The position numbers and the translations under genes were made by a program. A DNA stretch of 64,000 bases from Granulicella sp. S190 (GTDB lineage Bacteria > Acidobacteriota > Terriglobia > Terriglobales > Acidobacteriaceae): contig NZ_LMUD01000002.1 in assembly GCF_009766095.1 (NCBI RefSeq), positions 370,877-434,876 of the forward strand, in the 5' to 3' direction. The notes beneath the pieces were generated by a model. The model was given only the letters and a program-made list of their open reading frames with translations. It was not told the origin of the DNA and ran no database searches. Below are positions 16,455-25,645 of this stretch, piece by piece (position 1 is the first letter of the stretch; each line of letters begins with the position of its first letter).

Positions 16455-19400
16455 ATGCATCCTGCCACCCTTTCAACACGCCTTCATCCCTTCGATCTGG
16501 CCCTGATCGTTGTTTACTTGATTGGGATTACGCTGTTTGGCCTTCGCTTCCGAAGTAAGAAAGATGCGAATTCGAGGTCGCTGCGGAGCTACTTTCTTGC
16601 CGACCAGAAGATTCCCTGGTGGGCGATCGCTTTATCGATTGTTTCGGCGGAGACCAGCACGCTGACGATCATCAGTATCCCTGGCGTGGCGTACGCAGGC
16701 GACTTTGGTTTTTTGCAGATCGTGATTGGTTACATGCTGGGGCGCGTAGTGGTGGCGCTGATCTTTCTGCCGAAGTACTTTGAAGGACGAATGCTGACCG
16801 CATACCAGTTGATCGATCAGCGCTTCGGGCATGTGCTGCATAAGGTAACGGCGGGGTTGTTTCTGTTGACACGAGCGGCGGCTGAGGGGGTTCGCGTGTT
16901 TGCGGTGAGCATCGTGGTGGGGATCGCAATCGGGACGCGCGATGTGCTTTCAATTGGGATTATCTCGGCGCTGACTCTGCTCTACACCTTTGAGGGTGGA
17001 ATGGCGGCGGTGATCTGGACTGATGTGGTGCAGATGGTGATCTATATCGGAGGCACGATGGTGGCGATTTTTACGCTGGGAACGCATGTGCCCGGAGGGT
17101 GGTCGCAGATTCACGAAGTAGCAGCGGCGGCGGGCAAGTTTCGGCTGTTTCACTTCGCGCTGAATCTGACGCAGAGCTATACGTTCTGGGCTGGAGTATT
17201 AGGCGGGACATTCCTGACGATGGCCTCGCACGGCACGGACCAGTTGATGGTGCAACGTATGCTGGCGGCGCGAAACCTGCGGGAGTCGAGGCTGGCGCTG
17301 CTTTCGAGTGGCGCTGTGATCTTCCTTCAGTTCACACTGTTCTTGTTGATCGGCGTGGGGCTGTATGTGTTCTATGGATTGCATCCGACGACCTTCGCAT
17401 CAGCAGACCGGATCTTTCCGACTTTTATAGTGCGAGAGATGCCGATTGGGATTGCAGGGCTGCTGGTAGCGGCGATTCTTGCGGCGGCGATGTCGAATTT
17501 GAGCGCGGCGTTGAACTCACTTTCGTCAACGACCGTGGTGGATTTTTATATGCACTGGCGTCCGGAGGCGGATGATCGGGAGCGTATGCTGATCTCGCGA
17601 TCGAGCACTGTGGTCTGGGCTTTTGTACTGTTTGGAGTGGCTGTTTATAGCGTATTTGCCGGAGGCAAGGGGCATGTGGTGGAGGTGGGCCTGTCGATCG
17701 CGTCGGTCGCGTACGGCGCTTTGCTAGGGGTGTTTTTGCTTGGAACGCTGACCCGCTATGCGACACAGACTGGCGCCATCCTGGGGATGATCTGCGGATT
17801 CGCGCTGAACCTTCTGCTGTGGCTTTCTCCGGGGGTAATCAAATTGGGGCCGATCACGATTCCGCATATTGCGTTTACCTGGTACGTCTTGATTGGCTCT
17901 GTCGTTACGTTTGCGATTGGTTCTTTGGGCAGCTTGCTGTTTCGAGGGGATGGCACGACAAAAAACTCGCAGCGCTCTGCCAGTAAGGCAGCGGCGATTG
18001 TAACTTTGCTATCTCTTCCCTTTCTGCTTCCATCGCGAGGTACTGCAGAAGTAACGCAAGCGGAGACAAGCAACTTCAACGCGGTCTCGACGCTCGTGGA
18101 TGAGGCGATGAGCGCGAAGAAGATACCAGGTGCGGTGGTGCTGATTAATCACGATGGAAGAACTGTGTTTGAGCGAGCCTACGGGAGCCGGGCGCTTGAA
18201 CCGGTGGCAGAGCCGATGACAGAAGACACAGTCTTCGATATGGCTTCGCTGACGAAGTGTCTGGTGACGGCGACGGCGGTGATGCAGCTTTACGAGGCGC
18301 ATAAGCTGCAGTTCGATGATCCGGTGGCCAGGTATCTGCCGGAGTTTGCCGCCAATGGGAAACAAGCCGTTACGATTCGTGAGCTGCTGACGCATTATTC
18401 GGGACTGCCGGAGGATATCGACCTGAAGGATACGTGGGGGCTGGCTGCTCCGGATAAAGCAGAGGGGATTCGGCGGGCGATGAATGCGACGCTCGAGACT
18501 GTGCCGGGAACGCACTTCAAGTATTCCGATATCAACTTCATCACTCTGGGAGCGCTGGTGGAGAAGATCAGTGGAGAGAGTCTGAACGAGTATGCGCAGA
18601 AGAACATCTTTGATCCCTTGGGGATGACGAACACCCGCTATCTTCCATTTGCAAGTGCATGCGGCCTGAAGGAGGTTCATGGTTCGGCTCTTTCACTTCC
18701 TTCGTCTTCGCCAGCGCGAGAGGTTCCATGCGCTCTTGATAGCTCTTTGGGGGTTCGAAGCGGGTGGGTTGTGAGTGCGTGGATTCCCAGAATTGCGCCC
18801 ACTGCGTATGACAACGAGGGTTCGGCTGTGACGAATCCTGACTATGATCGGATGCTTCGAGGAACTGTGCATGACCCGACGACCCGGCGGATGGGAGGGG
18901 TCGCGGGACATGCTGGAGTCTTTTCTACTGCTGCGGATGTTGCGCTGTTTGCACAGGCGTTGCTTGACCGGCTTGCGGGAAGAGCGAGCGATTTTCCGTT
19001 AAGTCAGGCGACTTTGAAGCTGATGACGCAGCCGGAACAGCCGTTTACTGCCGTGACTGGCGCGACAATCTTTACACCGGATGGAAAAACGACTACAGGG
19101 GTGGCTTCGCGTGGCTTTGGCTGGGACGTCAACTCGGCGTTTTCGCGGCCGCGGGGCGAGGTTTTTCCGATTGGAAGCTTCGGGCATACAGGGTTTACGG
19201 GAACGTCGTTGTGGATGGATCCGGGCAGCGATTCCTTCGTTGTGATTCTGTCGAATGCTATTCATCCGCGCGGAGCACCTCCAATCTCAGTGCTGCGTGG
19301 GCAGGTAGCGACTGCTGCGGCTCGTGTCTTGCGCATCGGCGAGAGTTCAACTGCCTCCACAGGAACTTCCCCAACGCTCACTGGAATCGATGTACTTGAG

Positions 19401-20582
19401 GCCACTCATTTCGATGCGCTGGTGCGGGCTGCGAAACGTCATGGCAACCATCTGCGTCTAGGAGTGCTGACAAACCAGACCGGAGTAGATCGTGAAGGTC
19501 GGAGGACCATCGATATCCTGCAGCATAGTCTTCCCGAGGTTGAGTTGAAGACTCTGTTCTCTCCCGAGCACGGCCTTCTGGGAGTGAAAGATACGGTCAA
19601 GATCGGTAACGATGTGGACCCTGCAACTCAGCTGCCGATCTTCAGCCTCTATGGCGTGAAGCCTGAGCAGCGTCGTCCGAGCCTGGAGTCTCTCAAGAAC
19701 CTCGACGCAGTGGTGATCGATCTGCAGGATGTGGGGGTCCGGTTCTATACGTATGAGGCGGTGGTCGGATATTTTCTTGAAGCCGCCGCACAGGCGCACA
19801 TCGAAATCATCTTGCTGGACCGTCCCAACCCAAACGGAGGCATTGAGGTGCAGGGTCCGGTTTCGGACGCCGGTGCGGAGTCTTATAACAACTACATGCC
19901 AATGCCTGTCCGCAACGGCATGACCCTGGGAGAGCTGGCCCTCTACTTCAACAGCGAACGCCGGATTCCAAGCTCTACCTCTCCGAATATTCTGGTTCCT
20001 ATCCATGCACAGCTCGTTGTGGTGCCGATGCATAACTGGTCTCGCGAGCAGTACTTCGATGAGACGGGTTTGAAGTGGACCAATCCTAGCCCGAACTTGA
20101 AGAGTCCCGCAGCAGCTACCCTTTATCCAGCCATTGGATTAGCCGAGATGACCAACATCTCTGTCGGTCGAGGCACGGATAAGCCGTACGAGCACATCGG
20201 AGCACCCTACATCAATGCGCCGGAGCTAGCCGCTTATCTCACTTCGCGCAAGATCCCAGGGGTGAGCTTTGCGCCGACCAGTTTTTCCGTCGCAGAGGAC
20301 TCCAACCATTATCCATCTCATGGAAAGACAATCCCGGGGATCGACTTCACCGTCACCGATCGCAAGGCGTTCCACTCACCAGAGATGGGAATCGAGCTCC
20401 TCAGCGCGCTCCACCATTTGTATCCGGATTTCCAACTGTCAAAAGCCGCGTACCTAGTGACTAATGTGGACACGATGCAGGCGCTGACCAACAAGGACGA
20501 TCCGCAAAAGATTGCGATGGGATGGGCGGCTGACCTGGCTGCTTTTGCACACCGCCGTGAGACCTATCTGCTCTATAAGTAG
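16455..20582 (+). CDS. Three-part fusion: sodium:solute symporter, AmiE-like serine hydrolase, NamZ (DUF1343) exo-muramidase
   Basis: A single uninterrupted frame of 1375 residues. Residues about 10-500 form a sodium:solute symporter (SSS) with some 13 membrane helices and the SLSIVSAETSTLTI stretch near helix 2. Residues about 510-535 (RSASKAAAIV followed by LLSLPFLLPS and RGTAEV) look like an embedded signal peptide or extra helix. Residues about 545-960 are a beta-lactamase-family hydrolase with S598-L-T-K601, Y690-S-D and H911-T-G. Residues about 985-1375 are a NamZ domain with GVLTNQTGV, FSPEHGL (E1038, predicted catalytic), DLQDVGVRFYTY, LDRPNPNGG and GRGTDKP. In Bacillus, amiE and namZ are adjacent genes of MurNAc recovery. 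The start at 16455 (ATG) is preferred over a GTG at 16422. Divergent from a sugar kinase. Confidence 0.9.
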   Translation: MHPATLSTRLHPFDLALIVVYLIGITLFGLRFRSKKDANSRSLRSYFLADQKIPWWAIALSIVSAETSTLTIISIPGVAYAGDFGFLQIVIGYMLGRVVVALIFLPKYFEGRMLTAYQLIDQRFGHVLHKVTAGLFLLTRAAAEGVRVFAVSIVVGIAIGTRDVLSIGIISALTLLYTFEGGMAAVIWTDVVQMVIYIGGTMVAIFTLGTHVPGGWSQIHEVAAAAGKFRLFHFALNLTQSYTFWAGVLGGTFLTMASHGTDQLMVQRMLAARNLRESRLALLSSGAVIFLQFTLFLLIGVGLYVFYGLHPTTFASADRIFPTFIVREMPIGIAGLLVAAILAAAMSNLSAALNSLSSTTVVDFYMHWRPEADDRERMLISRSSTVVWAFVLFGVAVYSVFAGGKGHVVEVGLSIASVAYGALLGVFLLGTLTRYATQTGAILGMICGFALNLLLWLSPGVIKLGPITIPHIAFTWYVLIGSVVTFAIGSLGSLLFRGDGTTKNSQRSASKAAAIVTLLSLPFLLPSRGTAEVTQAETSNFNAVSTLVDEAMSAKKIPGAVVLINHDGRTVFERAYGSRALEPVAEPMTEDTVFDMASLTKCLVTATAVMQLYEAHKLQFDDPVARYLPEFAANGKQAVTIRELLTHYSGLPEDIDLKDTWGLAAPDKAEGIRRAMNATLETVPGTHFKYSDINFITLGALVEKISGESLNEYAQKNIFDPLGMTNTRYLPFASACGLKEVHGSALSLPSSSPAREVPCALDSSLGVRSGWVVSAWIPRIAPTAYDNEGSAVTNPDYDRMLRGTVHDPTTRRMGGVAGHAGVFSTAADVALFAQALLDRLAGRASDFPLSQATLKLMTQPEQPFTAVTGATIFTPDGKTTTGVASRGFGWDVNSAFSRPRGEVFPIGSFGHTGFTGTSLWMDPGSDSFVVILSNAIHPRGAPPISVLRGQVATAAARVLRIGESSTASTGTSPTLTGIDVLEATHFDALVRAAKRHGNHLRLGVLTNQTGVDREGRRTIDILQHSLPEVELKTLFSPEHGLLGVKDTVKIGNDVDPATQLPIFSLYGVKPEQRRPSLESLKNLDAVVIDLQDVGVRFYTYEAVVGYFLEAAAQAHIEIILLDRPNPNGGIEVQGPVSDAGAESYNNYMPMPVRNGMTLGELALYFNSERRIPSSTSPNILVPIHAQLVVVPMHNWSREQYFDETGLKWTNPSPNLKSPAAATLYPAIGLAEMTNISVGRGTDKPYEHIGAPYINAPELAAYLTSRKIPGVSFAPTSFSVAEDSNHYPSHGKTIPGIDFTVTDRKAFHSPEMGIELLSALHHLYPDFQLSKAAYLVTNVDTMQALTNKDDPQKIAMGWAADLAAFAHRRETYLLYK

Positions 20583-20697
20583 TTTTGGTGAGGCTGGGAG
20601 TATGAACCGTTCGCGCAACTAGAGCCACGATATTCATAGCCTACCGACAGTATTTACGTCACAATAGTGGAACGTTCTTAGATTGAGGGACTCCCCA

Positions 20698-21372
20698 ATG
20701 CCCCGCATTAATTTTCAGCAGCAACTCGTCGCTCTCAAAGACAAGCTCCTGGCCATGGCGGCGCTCTCCCAGCAGGCGCTTTCGTTGTCCCTGGAGGCGT
20801 ACCTGACTGGAGATTTAAGTCTCTGTGACCATGTGAAGGAGATAGAAGCGGCGATCAACACTGCAGAGCGTGATGTCGATGAGATGGCCTACGATCTGCT
20901 GGCCAAAGAGCAGCCGATGGCAATCGACCTTCGCTTCATTTTGTCAGTCATTAAGATCAACGGCGACCTGGAACGTATTGGGGACCAGGCTACCAACATT
21001 GCTTCACGTACTCAGTACTTGCACGATTCCCCGAAGATCTCTCTGCCAATCGATATTCCAGATATGGGCGAGAAGGTCGGAGTGATGATTCGCCGGGCGA
21101 TTCAGTCCTTGCTGGAGGCAGACGCCAAGCTGGCGGAGTCGGTGTTGGCCATGGACGATGAGATCGACGACATGAACCGCGATGTGCAGAACGAGTTGAT
21201 GGAGGTGATGCAGCAGCATCCAGTTGTCAGCGGACAGGCGCTGAATGCCATCATCATCTCGCGAAATCTGGAGCGCGCGGCAGATCACGCCACAAACATT
21301 GCAGAAGATGTCATCTTCTGGGTTCGCGGCTCGGACGTGCGGCACAAGCTCTCCCTTGCCGAAGCAGATTGA
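20698..21372 (+). CDS. phoU: Phosphate signalling protein PhoU
   Basis: PhoU dampens the PhoR/PhoB phosphate response and modulates the Pst transporter from the cytoplasm. The product has 224 residues from the ATG at 20698, with two three-helix repeats: EKxExxxxxD-type metal-binding segments are seen as CDHVKEIEAAINTAERDVDEM-like helix 2 (about residues 43-62) and LAMDDEIDDMNRDV in the second repeat, with ERIGDQATNIA and ERAADHATNIAED as the repeated signature. It stands without pst or phoR genes in the window. Confidence 0.92.
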   Translation: MPRINFQQQLVALKDKLLAMAALSQQALSLSLEAYLTGDLSLCDHVKEIEAAINTAERDVDEMAYDLLAKEQPMAIDLRFILSVIKINGDLERIGDQATNIASRTQYLHDSPKISLPIDIPDMGEKVGVMIRRAIQSLLEADAKLAESVLAMDDEIDDMNRDVQNELMEVMQQHPVVSGQALNAIIISRNLERAADHATNIAEDVIFWVRGSDVRHKLSLAEAD

Positions 21373-21540
21373 GTGACGGAGAGGCCGTCTTGGCACCTTG
21401 GCCAAGAGCGATCATCCATTGAAGTGGTTGGCTTCCTTGACGTGCGGTTCCGTCGCAACTAACCTAAGTTGATGGTGAGTTCGCCTTCAACGCCGTCAGA
21501 AGTCTGCTGCAGTTGTTGTCACGACTGCGTGCGCCGTAGC

Positions 21541-21628
21541 CTTTGCCAGTTTCGTTTCCTTCCCTTCTAGTAGCGAAACTCTAAGCAAAGCCATCGGTGC
21601 CCACTGACCTAGTGGGCTTTCTTATTTT
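21541..21628 (+). promoter_or_regulatory. Structured leader with terminator-like hairpin before the nitrite/sulfite reductase gene
   Basis: Two nested stems are visible: outer CTTTGC (21541-21546) with GCAAAG (21585-21590) and inner AGTTTCG (21548-21554) with CGAAACT (21574-21580). After these comes a hairpin GCCCACT/AGTGGGC (21599-21617) and a T-rich run to 21628, ten bases before the AAAAGGA ribosome site. This arrangement looks like an attenuator or riboswitch. The ligand is unknown. Confidence 0.5.
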
Positions 21629-21652
21629 GCAGATATAAAAGGACTCTTTCCC

Positions 21653-23377
21653 ATGAGCAGCTCAGCTATACCACCCCTCAAAGAAACCAAAGCACAGAAG
21701 TCCGAACGGCTGAAGCTGGCGAAGAATCCCTGGGAAGCATGGGAGGAGGTTCGGCAGTTTGCTAAAGAAGGCCGTGACTCAGTTCTTCCGGAGTGGACTG
21801 GGCTTTACTTCAAATGGTGGGGGGTGTACACGCAGGGCGATGGTGTCGGCGCTACGGGGGGTGTTGGCGGCGAAGGAAAGGCCACCGAGTACTTCATGAT
21901 GCGAATCGGTTTGCCGAACGGGATTCTGACCAGCGCGCAGCTGCGTGTGATTGCCGACCTGACGAAGAAGTACGCACGGAATCTCGCGGATATCACGACA
22001 CGACAGAATATCCAGCTGCATTGGTTGACGATTGAGGCATTGCCTGAAGTGGTGGATGCGTTGACCCTGGTTGGGCTCAGTCCAAAGGGTGCATGTGGCG
22101 ATGTGGTCCGCAATGTGACGGGCTGCCCTCTGGCTGGAATCGATGGACACGAGATTATCGACGCCTCACCTCTGGCTGTGGAGATTGCGCACAAGCTGAC
22201 GGCGAACCCCGAGTTTTATAACCTGCCGCGAAAGTTCAAGATCTCCGTAACGGGATGCCCGTTGTGGTGCTCGTACCCTGAGATCAACGATGTTGCACTA
22301 ACTGCTATCAGGCGCAATCTCGACGGCAAGGAAGAGATCGGTTATACGTTGCGGGTGGGTGGCGGCCTCTCGACAGAACCTCACCTCGCGGTACGGATTC
22401 CTGCTTTCATCCAGCAGGACCAGGCATACGCCGTAGTACATGCTACCGCCGAGATCTTCCGTGAACAGCAAGAGTTGCGTGAGAATCGTACTCGTGCCCG
22501 GATCAAGTACCTCTTTATGCGACACGGCTGGACCGCAGAGTCCTTTCTCGAGGCGCTTGAGACCAAATTAGGTTGCAAGCTGGATCCCAGCCCGATGTCT
22601 CAGGACGAGATTGCCGATGACGTTTACCGTGATCACATTGGTGTAACGCCACAGCGGCAGGCTGGTTTGTCCTCGGTCGGAGCCAGCGTTTTGCGTGGCC
22701 GCATCTCCGGAGATCAGCTTCATCAACTGGCTGAACTAGCCGAACAGTATGGGAACGGCGAGCTGCGGACGACGATTATGCAGAACATCCTCATCGTCAA
22801 TGTGCCGAATGCGAAGACGGCTGATCTCACGTTGACGCTCAATGGAATGGGGCTGCAAGTCGATGTCTCCGTGTTTCGGCGCGGTGCGATTGCCTGCACC
22901 GGCACCGAGTTTTGCAAGCTTGCGATTGCCGAGACCAAAGGTTTCTCGAAGTGGCTGGTCAGCGAGATGGAAGAACGACTTCCGGGCTTCGATCAGCAGA
23001 TTAAACTGCATGTAACCGGCTGCACGAACAGTTGCGGACAACACTGGATTGCCGATATCGGACTCGAGGGCAAGAAGATTAAGAAAGATGGGCAGTCGGT
23101 GGATGCCTTCTACTTTTGTGTCGGGGGGGCCGTGGGTAAGTTTGCACGGACCGCTCGGCCGCTGGGCTACCGCGCAGCTGCGGACGAGGTTCCAGACGCG
23201 ATTGAGCGACTCTTGCGCGGATATCTCGCAGCGCGTCAGCCGGAAGAAGATCTTCGAGCCTACTTCGCCCGCACCGATGACGATAGCCTTCGCGCTCAGC
23301 TTGCGGGGACGGTAGTAGACGCGGTGGAACGCGATGCACCGCCTGTTGGCGCCGGCCGACATGCGCCGGGGGAGTAG
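21653..23377 (+). CDS. Assimilatory nitrite/sulfite reductase (siroheme, 4Fe-4S)
   Basis: A ferredoxin-type six-electron reductase of 574 residues that reduces nitrite to ammonia or sulfite to sulfide. The two half-domains of the family are seen, with TTRQNIQLHW in the first. The siroheme-Fe4S4 cysteines are C415, C421 (CTGTEFC), C457 and C461 (CTNSCGQ). An AAAAGGA ribosome site precedes the ATG. The siroheme synthesis genes follow directly, 9 bp and then a 4-bp overlap, forming an operon. Whether nitrite or sulfite is the substrate cannot be settled from motifs read here; no nitrate reductase or cys genes are in the window. Confidence 0.9.
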   Translation: MSSSAIPPLKETKAQKSERLKLAKNPWEAWEEVRQFAKEGRDSVLPEWTGLYFKWWGVYTQGDGVGATGGVGGEGKATEYFMMRIGLPNGILTSAQLRVIADLTKKYARNLADITTRQNIQLHWLTIEALPEVVDALTLVGLSPKGACGDVVRNVTGCPLAGIDGHEIIDASPLAVEIAHKLTANPEFYNLPRKFKISVTGCPLWCSYPEINDVALTAIRRNLDGKEEIGYTLRVGGGLSTEPHLAVRIPAFIQQDQAYAVVHATAEIFREQQELRENRTRARIKYLFMRHGWTAESFLEALETKLGCKLDPSPMSQDEIADDVYRDHIGVTPQRQAGLSSVGASVLRGRISGDQLHQLAELAEQYGNGELRTTIMQNILIVNVPNAKTADLTLTLNGMGLQVDVSVFRRGAIACTGTEFCKLAIAETKGFSKWLVSEMEERLPGFDQQIKLHVTGCTNSCGQHWIADIGLEGKKIKKDGQSVDAFYFCVGGAVGKFARTARPLGYRAAADEVPDAIERLLRGYLAARQPEEDLRAYFARTDDDSLRAQLAGTVVDAVERDAPPVGAGRHAPGE

Positions 23378-23386
23378 CCTAGTTCC

Positions 23387-24028
23387 ATGGATCTTTTCCC
23401 TATTTTTCTGAAGATCGCGGCCCGTCCATGCATTGTGATTGGTGCTGGAAACCTTGCCGAAGCAAAGATCGAATCGCTAAAGACAGCTCATGCCAAAGTG
23501 ACGGTGATTGCACCCACAGCTTGTCCTCGCGTTCTAGAGATGGCTGCGGCCGGAGAGATCGATTGGCAGCAGCGAGAGTATGCTGAGGGCGATCTGGCTG
23601 GACAGTTTCTGGTGGTTGCCGCCACGGATAATCCTGCCGTGAACCGAGCTGTCTTTCAGGAAGCGACTGAAAACAACATTCTCTGTAACGCGGTCGATGA
23701 TCCGCCCTTCTGCGACTTTTACTTTCCTTCGGTGGTCCGGCGGGGTGATCTGCAGATCGCTATCTCGACTGCTGGAGCGAGCCCAGCGCTCGCCCAGAGG
23801 CTTCGCAAAGAGATCAATGCGCAACTGCCGCTCGACGCCGGAGACTGGCTGACCGATCTGGGTAACCTGCGGCGCGAGGTGACGCAGATGGAGCCGTTGA
23901 ACGAGGAGCGGAGGTGGTTGCTTCACCAGCTGGCGCAACGTGAGGTGTGCGGCTACGAGTCCTGCCCGTCCCGTTTACTTGCCCGCGAGCATGCTTTGAA
24001 AAATCCACTGCCTGAGAAGAAATCGTGA
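23387..24028 (+). CDS. Siroheme synthase domain: precorrin-2 dehydrogenase / sirohydrochlorin ferrochelatase
   Basis: This 213-residue protein matches the CysG N-terminal/Met8 family, which oxidises precorrin-2 with NAD and inserts iron to make siroheme. The N-terminal Rossmann segment shows CIVIGAGNLAEAKIESL; DNPAVNR and CNAVDDPPFCDFYFPSVVRRGDLQIAIST (cited by its parts NAVDDPPFCDF and FPSVVRRGDL) are the family signature. It overlaps the next gene by 4 bp (GTGA). It supplies siroheme to the reductase upstream. Confidence 0.9.
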   Translation: MDLFPIFLKIAARPCIVIGAGNLAEAKIESLKTAHAKVTVIAPTACPRVLEMAAAGEIDWQQREYAEGDLAGQFLVVAATDNPAVNRAVFQEATENNILCNAVDDPPFCDFYFPSVVRRGDLQIAISTAGASPALAQRLRKEINAQLPLDAGDWLTDLGNLRREVTQMEPLNEERRWLLHQLAQREVCGYESCPSRLLAREHALKNPLPEKKS

Positions 24029-24789
24029 ACGCAGCTGCACAGCCTGGAACCGTCTATTTAGCAGGTGCGGGCCCCGGGGATCCCAATCTACTTACCTTGC
24101 GTGTGCTGCGGCTTCTTGAGACTGCGGATCTTATTCTTCCTGACGACCTGGTGTCGGCTGAGATCTTGTCTTTGGCCCATGCCGGCGCCGAACTGATACC
24201 GGTTGGGAAGCGGTGCGGGCAACCGCGGATTACCCAGGCGGCGATTCACGTTCTTATGCTGGAGGCCGCGCGTGCGGGCCGGTCTGTGCTTCGAATGAAG
24301 TCGGGAGATCCGCTGATCTTTGGACGTGCAGGTGAGGAGATAGCGGCCCTGCGGGATGCCAGGATCCCTTTCGAGATCGTTCCGGGGATCACTACGGCGT
24401 TTGCGGCAGCCGCAAGACTAAGGACGCCTTTGACAGACCGCAGCGCTGCTTCGAAGCTGATCCTCGCCACGGCGCACCATGCCGCGGACAAGGTTGAGCT
24501 TGCGCCGAAGTGGGCAGGGGCTCTCCCGGAAGATTCGACGCTGGTGATCTATATGCCTGGCCGCAGGTTTCGCGCACTGGCGGAGGATCTTATCTCCTCC
24601 GGGATCCCCAACGTGACCCCATGCGTGGCGATCAGTAAAGCTACGACCGTTGAGGAGCACGTTTACAGTACGACTCTCGGTGCGCTTGATGATGATGCTG
24701 TTGGCCCGGCACCGGTGATCCTGCTGATCGGCAACGCCATTCAGGTGCAGGAACAGGCAGTAACCGCTGAGAGACTCTCTACGCTTTGA
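24025..24789 (+). CDS. cobA: Uroporphyrinogen-III C-methyltransferase
   Basis: This SAM-dependent enzyme methylates uroporphyrinogen III at C2 and C7 to precorrin-2, the precursor of siroheme. It has 254 residues from a GTG start overlapping the preceding stop. [19 protein letters not shown] near the N-terminus is the family signature, though DDLVS replaces the usual YDx[17 protein letters not shown] and the [11 protein letters not shown] loop are present. It ends inside the convergent PEP-CTERM gene: the last 11 bp are shared. Confidence 0.9.
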   Translation: MNAAAQPGTVYLAGAGPGDPNLLTLRVLRLLETADLILPDDLVSAEILSLAHAGAELIPVGKRCGQPRITQAAIHVLMLEAARAGRSVLRMKSGDPLIFGRAGEEIAALRDARIPFEIVPGITTAFAAAARLRTPLTDRSAASKLILATAHHAADKVELAPKWAGALPEDSTLVIYMPGRRFRALAEDLISSGIPNVTPCVAISKATTVEEHVYSTTLGALDDDAVGPAPVILLIGNAIQVQEQAVTAERLSTL

Positions 24790-25645
24790 ATCTGCGCCGA
24801 ATTGCACCGGCTGCGCCGGCTACTCCGGTCAACACAAGAATATAGCTGGATGGTTCCGGGACAGCTGGAGTTACTGGTGTATCGGGGGTGCCAGGTGTAC
24901 CTGGTGTGCCCGGTAGATCAGGTGTACTGGGTGTACCAGGAGTTCCGGGTGTGCCTGGTGATACAGGAGTGCCCGGAGAGCTCGGAGTTCCAGGGGTGCT
25001 GGGTGTGCCTGGAGTGCTGGGTGTGCCTGGAGTGCCGGGGCTGGATGGAGTGCCAGGGCTCGAAGGAGCGCTGGGAGACTTCGGAGCGCCCGGAGCTGAA
25101 GGCGGTGCTGAGGATACCGTTCCGGGGAGGCTGGGAGCATAGCCGCCGCCAATGCCTGGCAGATAGGGGTAAGGACCCTGGGGCGACTCGGGCGAGACCC
25201 CGCTGAGAACTGGAGACGAAGGAGCGCCGTTTGAGGCGATCAATTCGCCGGGGGCGGTCGGGAGCACGTCGACCGGGCTGCTAAATGGGCGCTCCGCGTG
25301 GAACGGCGCAGGAGTCTCTTCGGCCACCAACGGCCCGTCAGTGCTCTCTTCCGGCAAGACACCGCAGGCCAAGTTTACGTGGCGAAGCGTTTGGCGGGGA
25401 GTCATGCGAGGCCCCTTTGCAACAGCAGGGACCAGCTTAGGCTTAGGGTGAACCATGGCAAGCTTGCCTTCGGCGTAGAGTCTGGCGCGGCGCTTTGCCG
25501 CTGCGATGCGTTGGACCTGACGGGAGTGTGCCAACTCGCGGCGGTAAGATACGAACCACCGTTCACAGTCGGTAGACGCGCTGACACAAGTTGCCGAGGC
25601 ACTTACAACGATCACCAGAAGCAGAAGATAGACGGAGCGACGCAT
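24779..25645 (-). CDS. Collagen-like PEP-CTERM surface protein
   Basis: A 288-residue exported protein: signal peptide about residues 1-23, a Lys/Arg-rich domain to about 120, then a Pro/Ser/Gly region. Residues about 185-258 are collagen-like Gly-X-Y triplets dominated by GTP and SPG. The end is a PEP-CTERM sorting signal: VPEPSSY, a hydrophobic helix and a final IRRRFKA. Such proteins are processed by an exosortase/archaeosortase system and often accompany extracellular polysaccharide. No exosortase gene is in this window. The gene is convergent with cobA and overlaps it by 11 bp. Confidence 0.82.
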   Translation of the reverse strand: MRRSVYLLLLVIVVSASATCVSASTDCERWFVSYRRELAHSRQVQRIAAAKRRARLYAEGKLAMVHPKPKLVPAVAKGPRMTPRQTLRHVNLACGVLPEESTDGPLVAEETPAPFHAERPFSSPVDVLPTAPGELIASNGAPSSPVLSGVSPESPQGPYPYLPGIGGGYAPSLPGTVSSAPPSAPGAPKSPSAPSSPGTPSSPGTPGTPSTPGTPSTPGTPSSPGTPVSPGTPGTPGTPSTPDLPGTPGTPGTPDTPVTPAVPEPSSYILVLTGVAGAAGAIRRRFKA

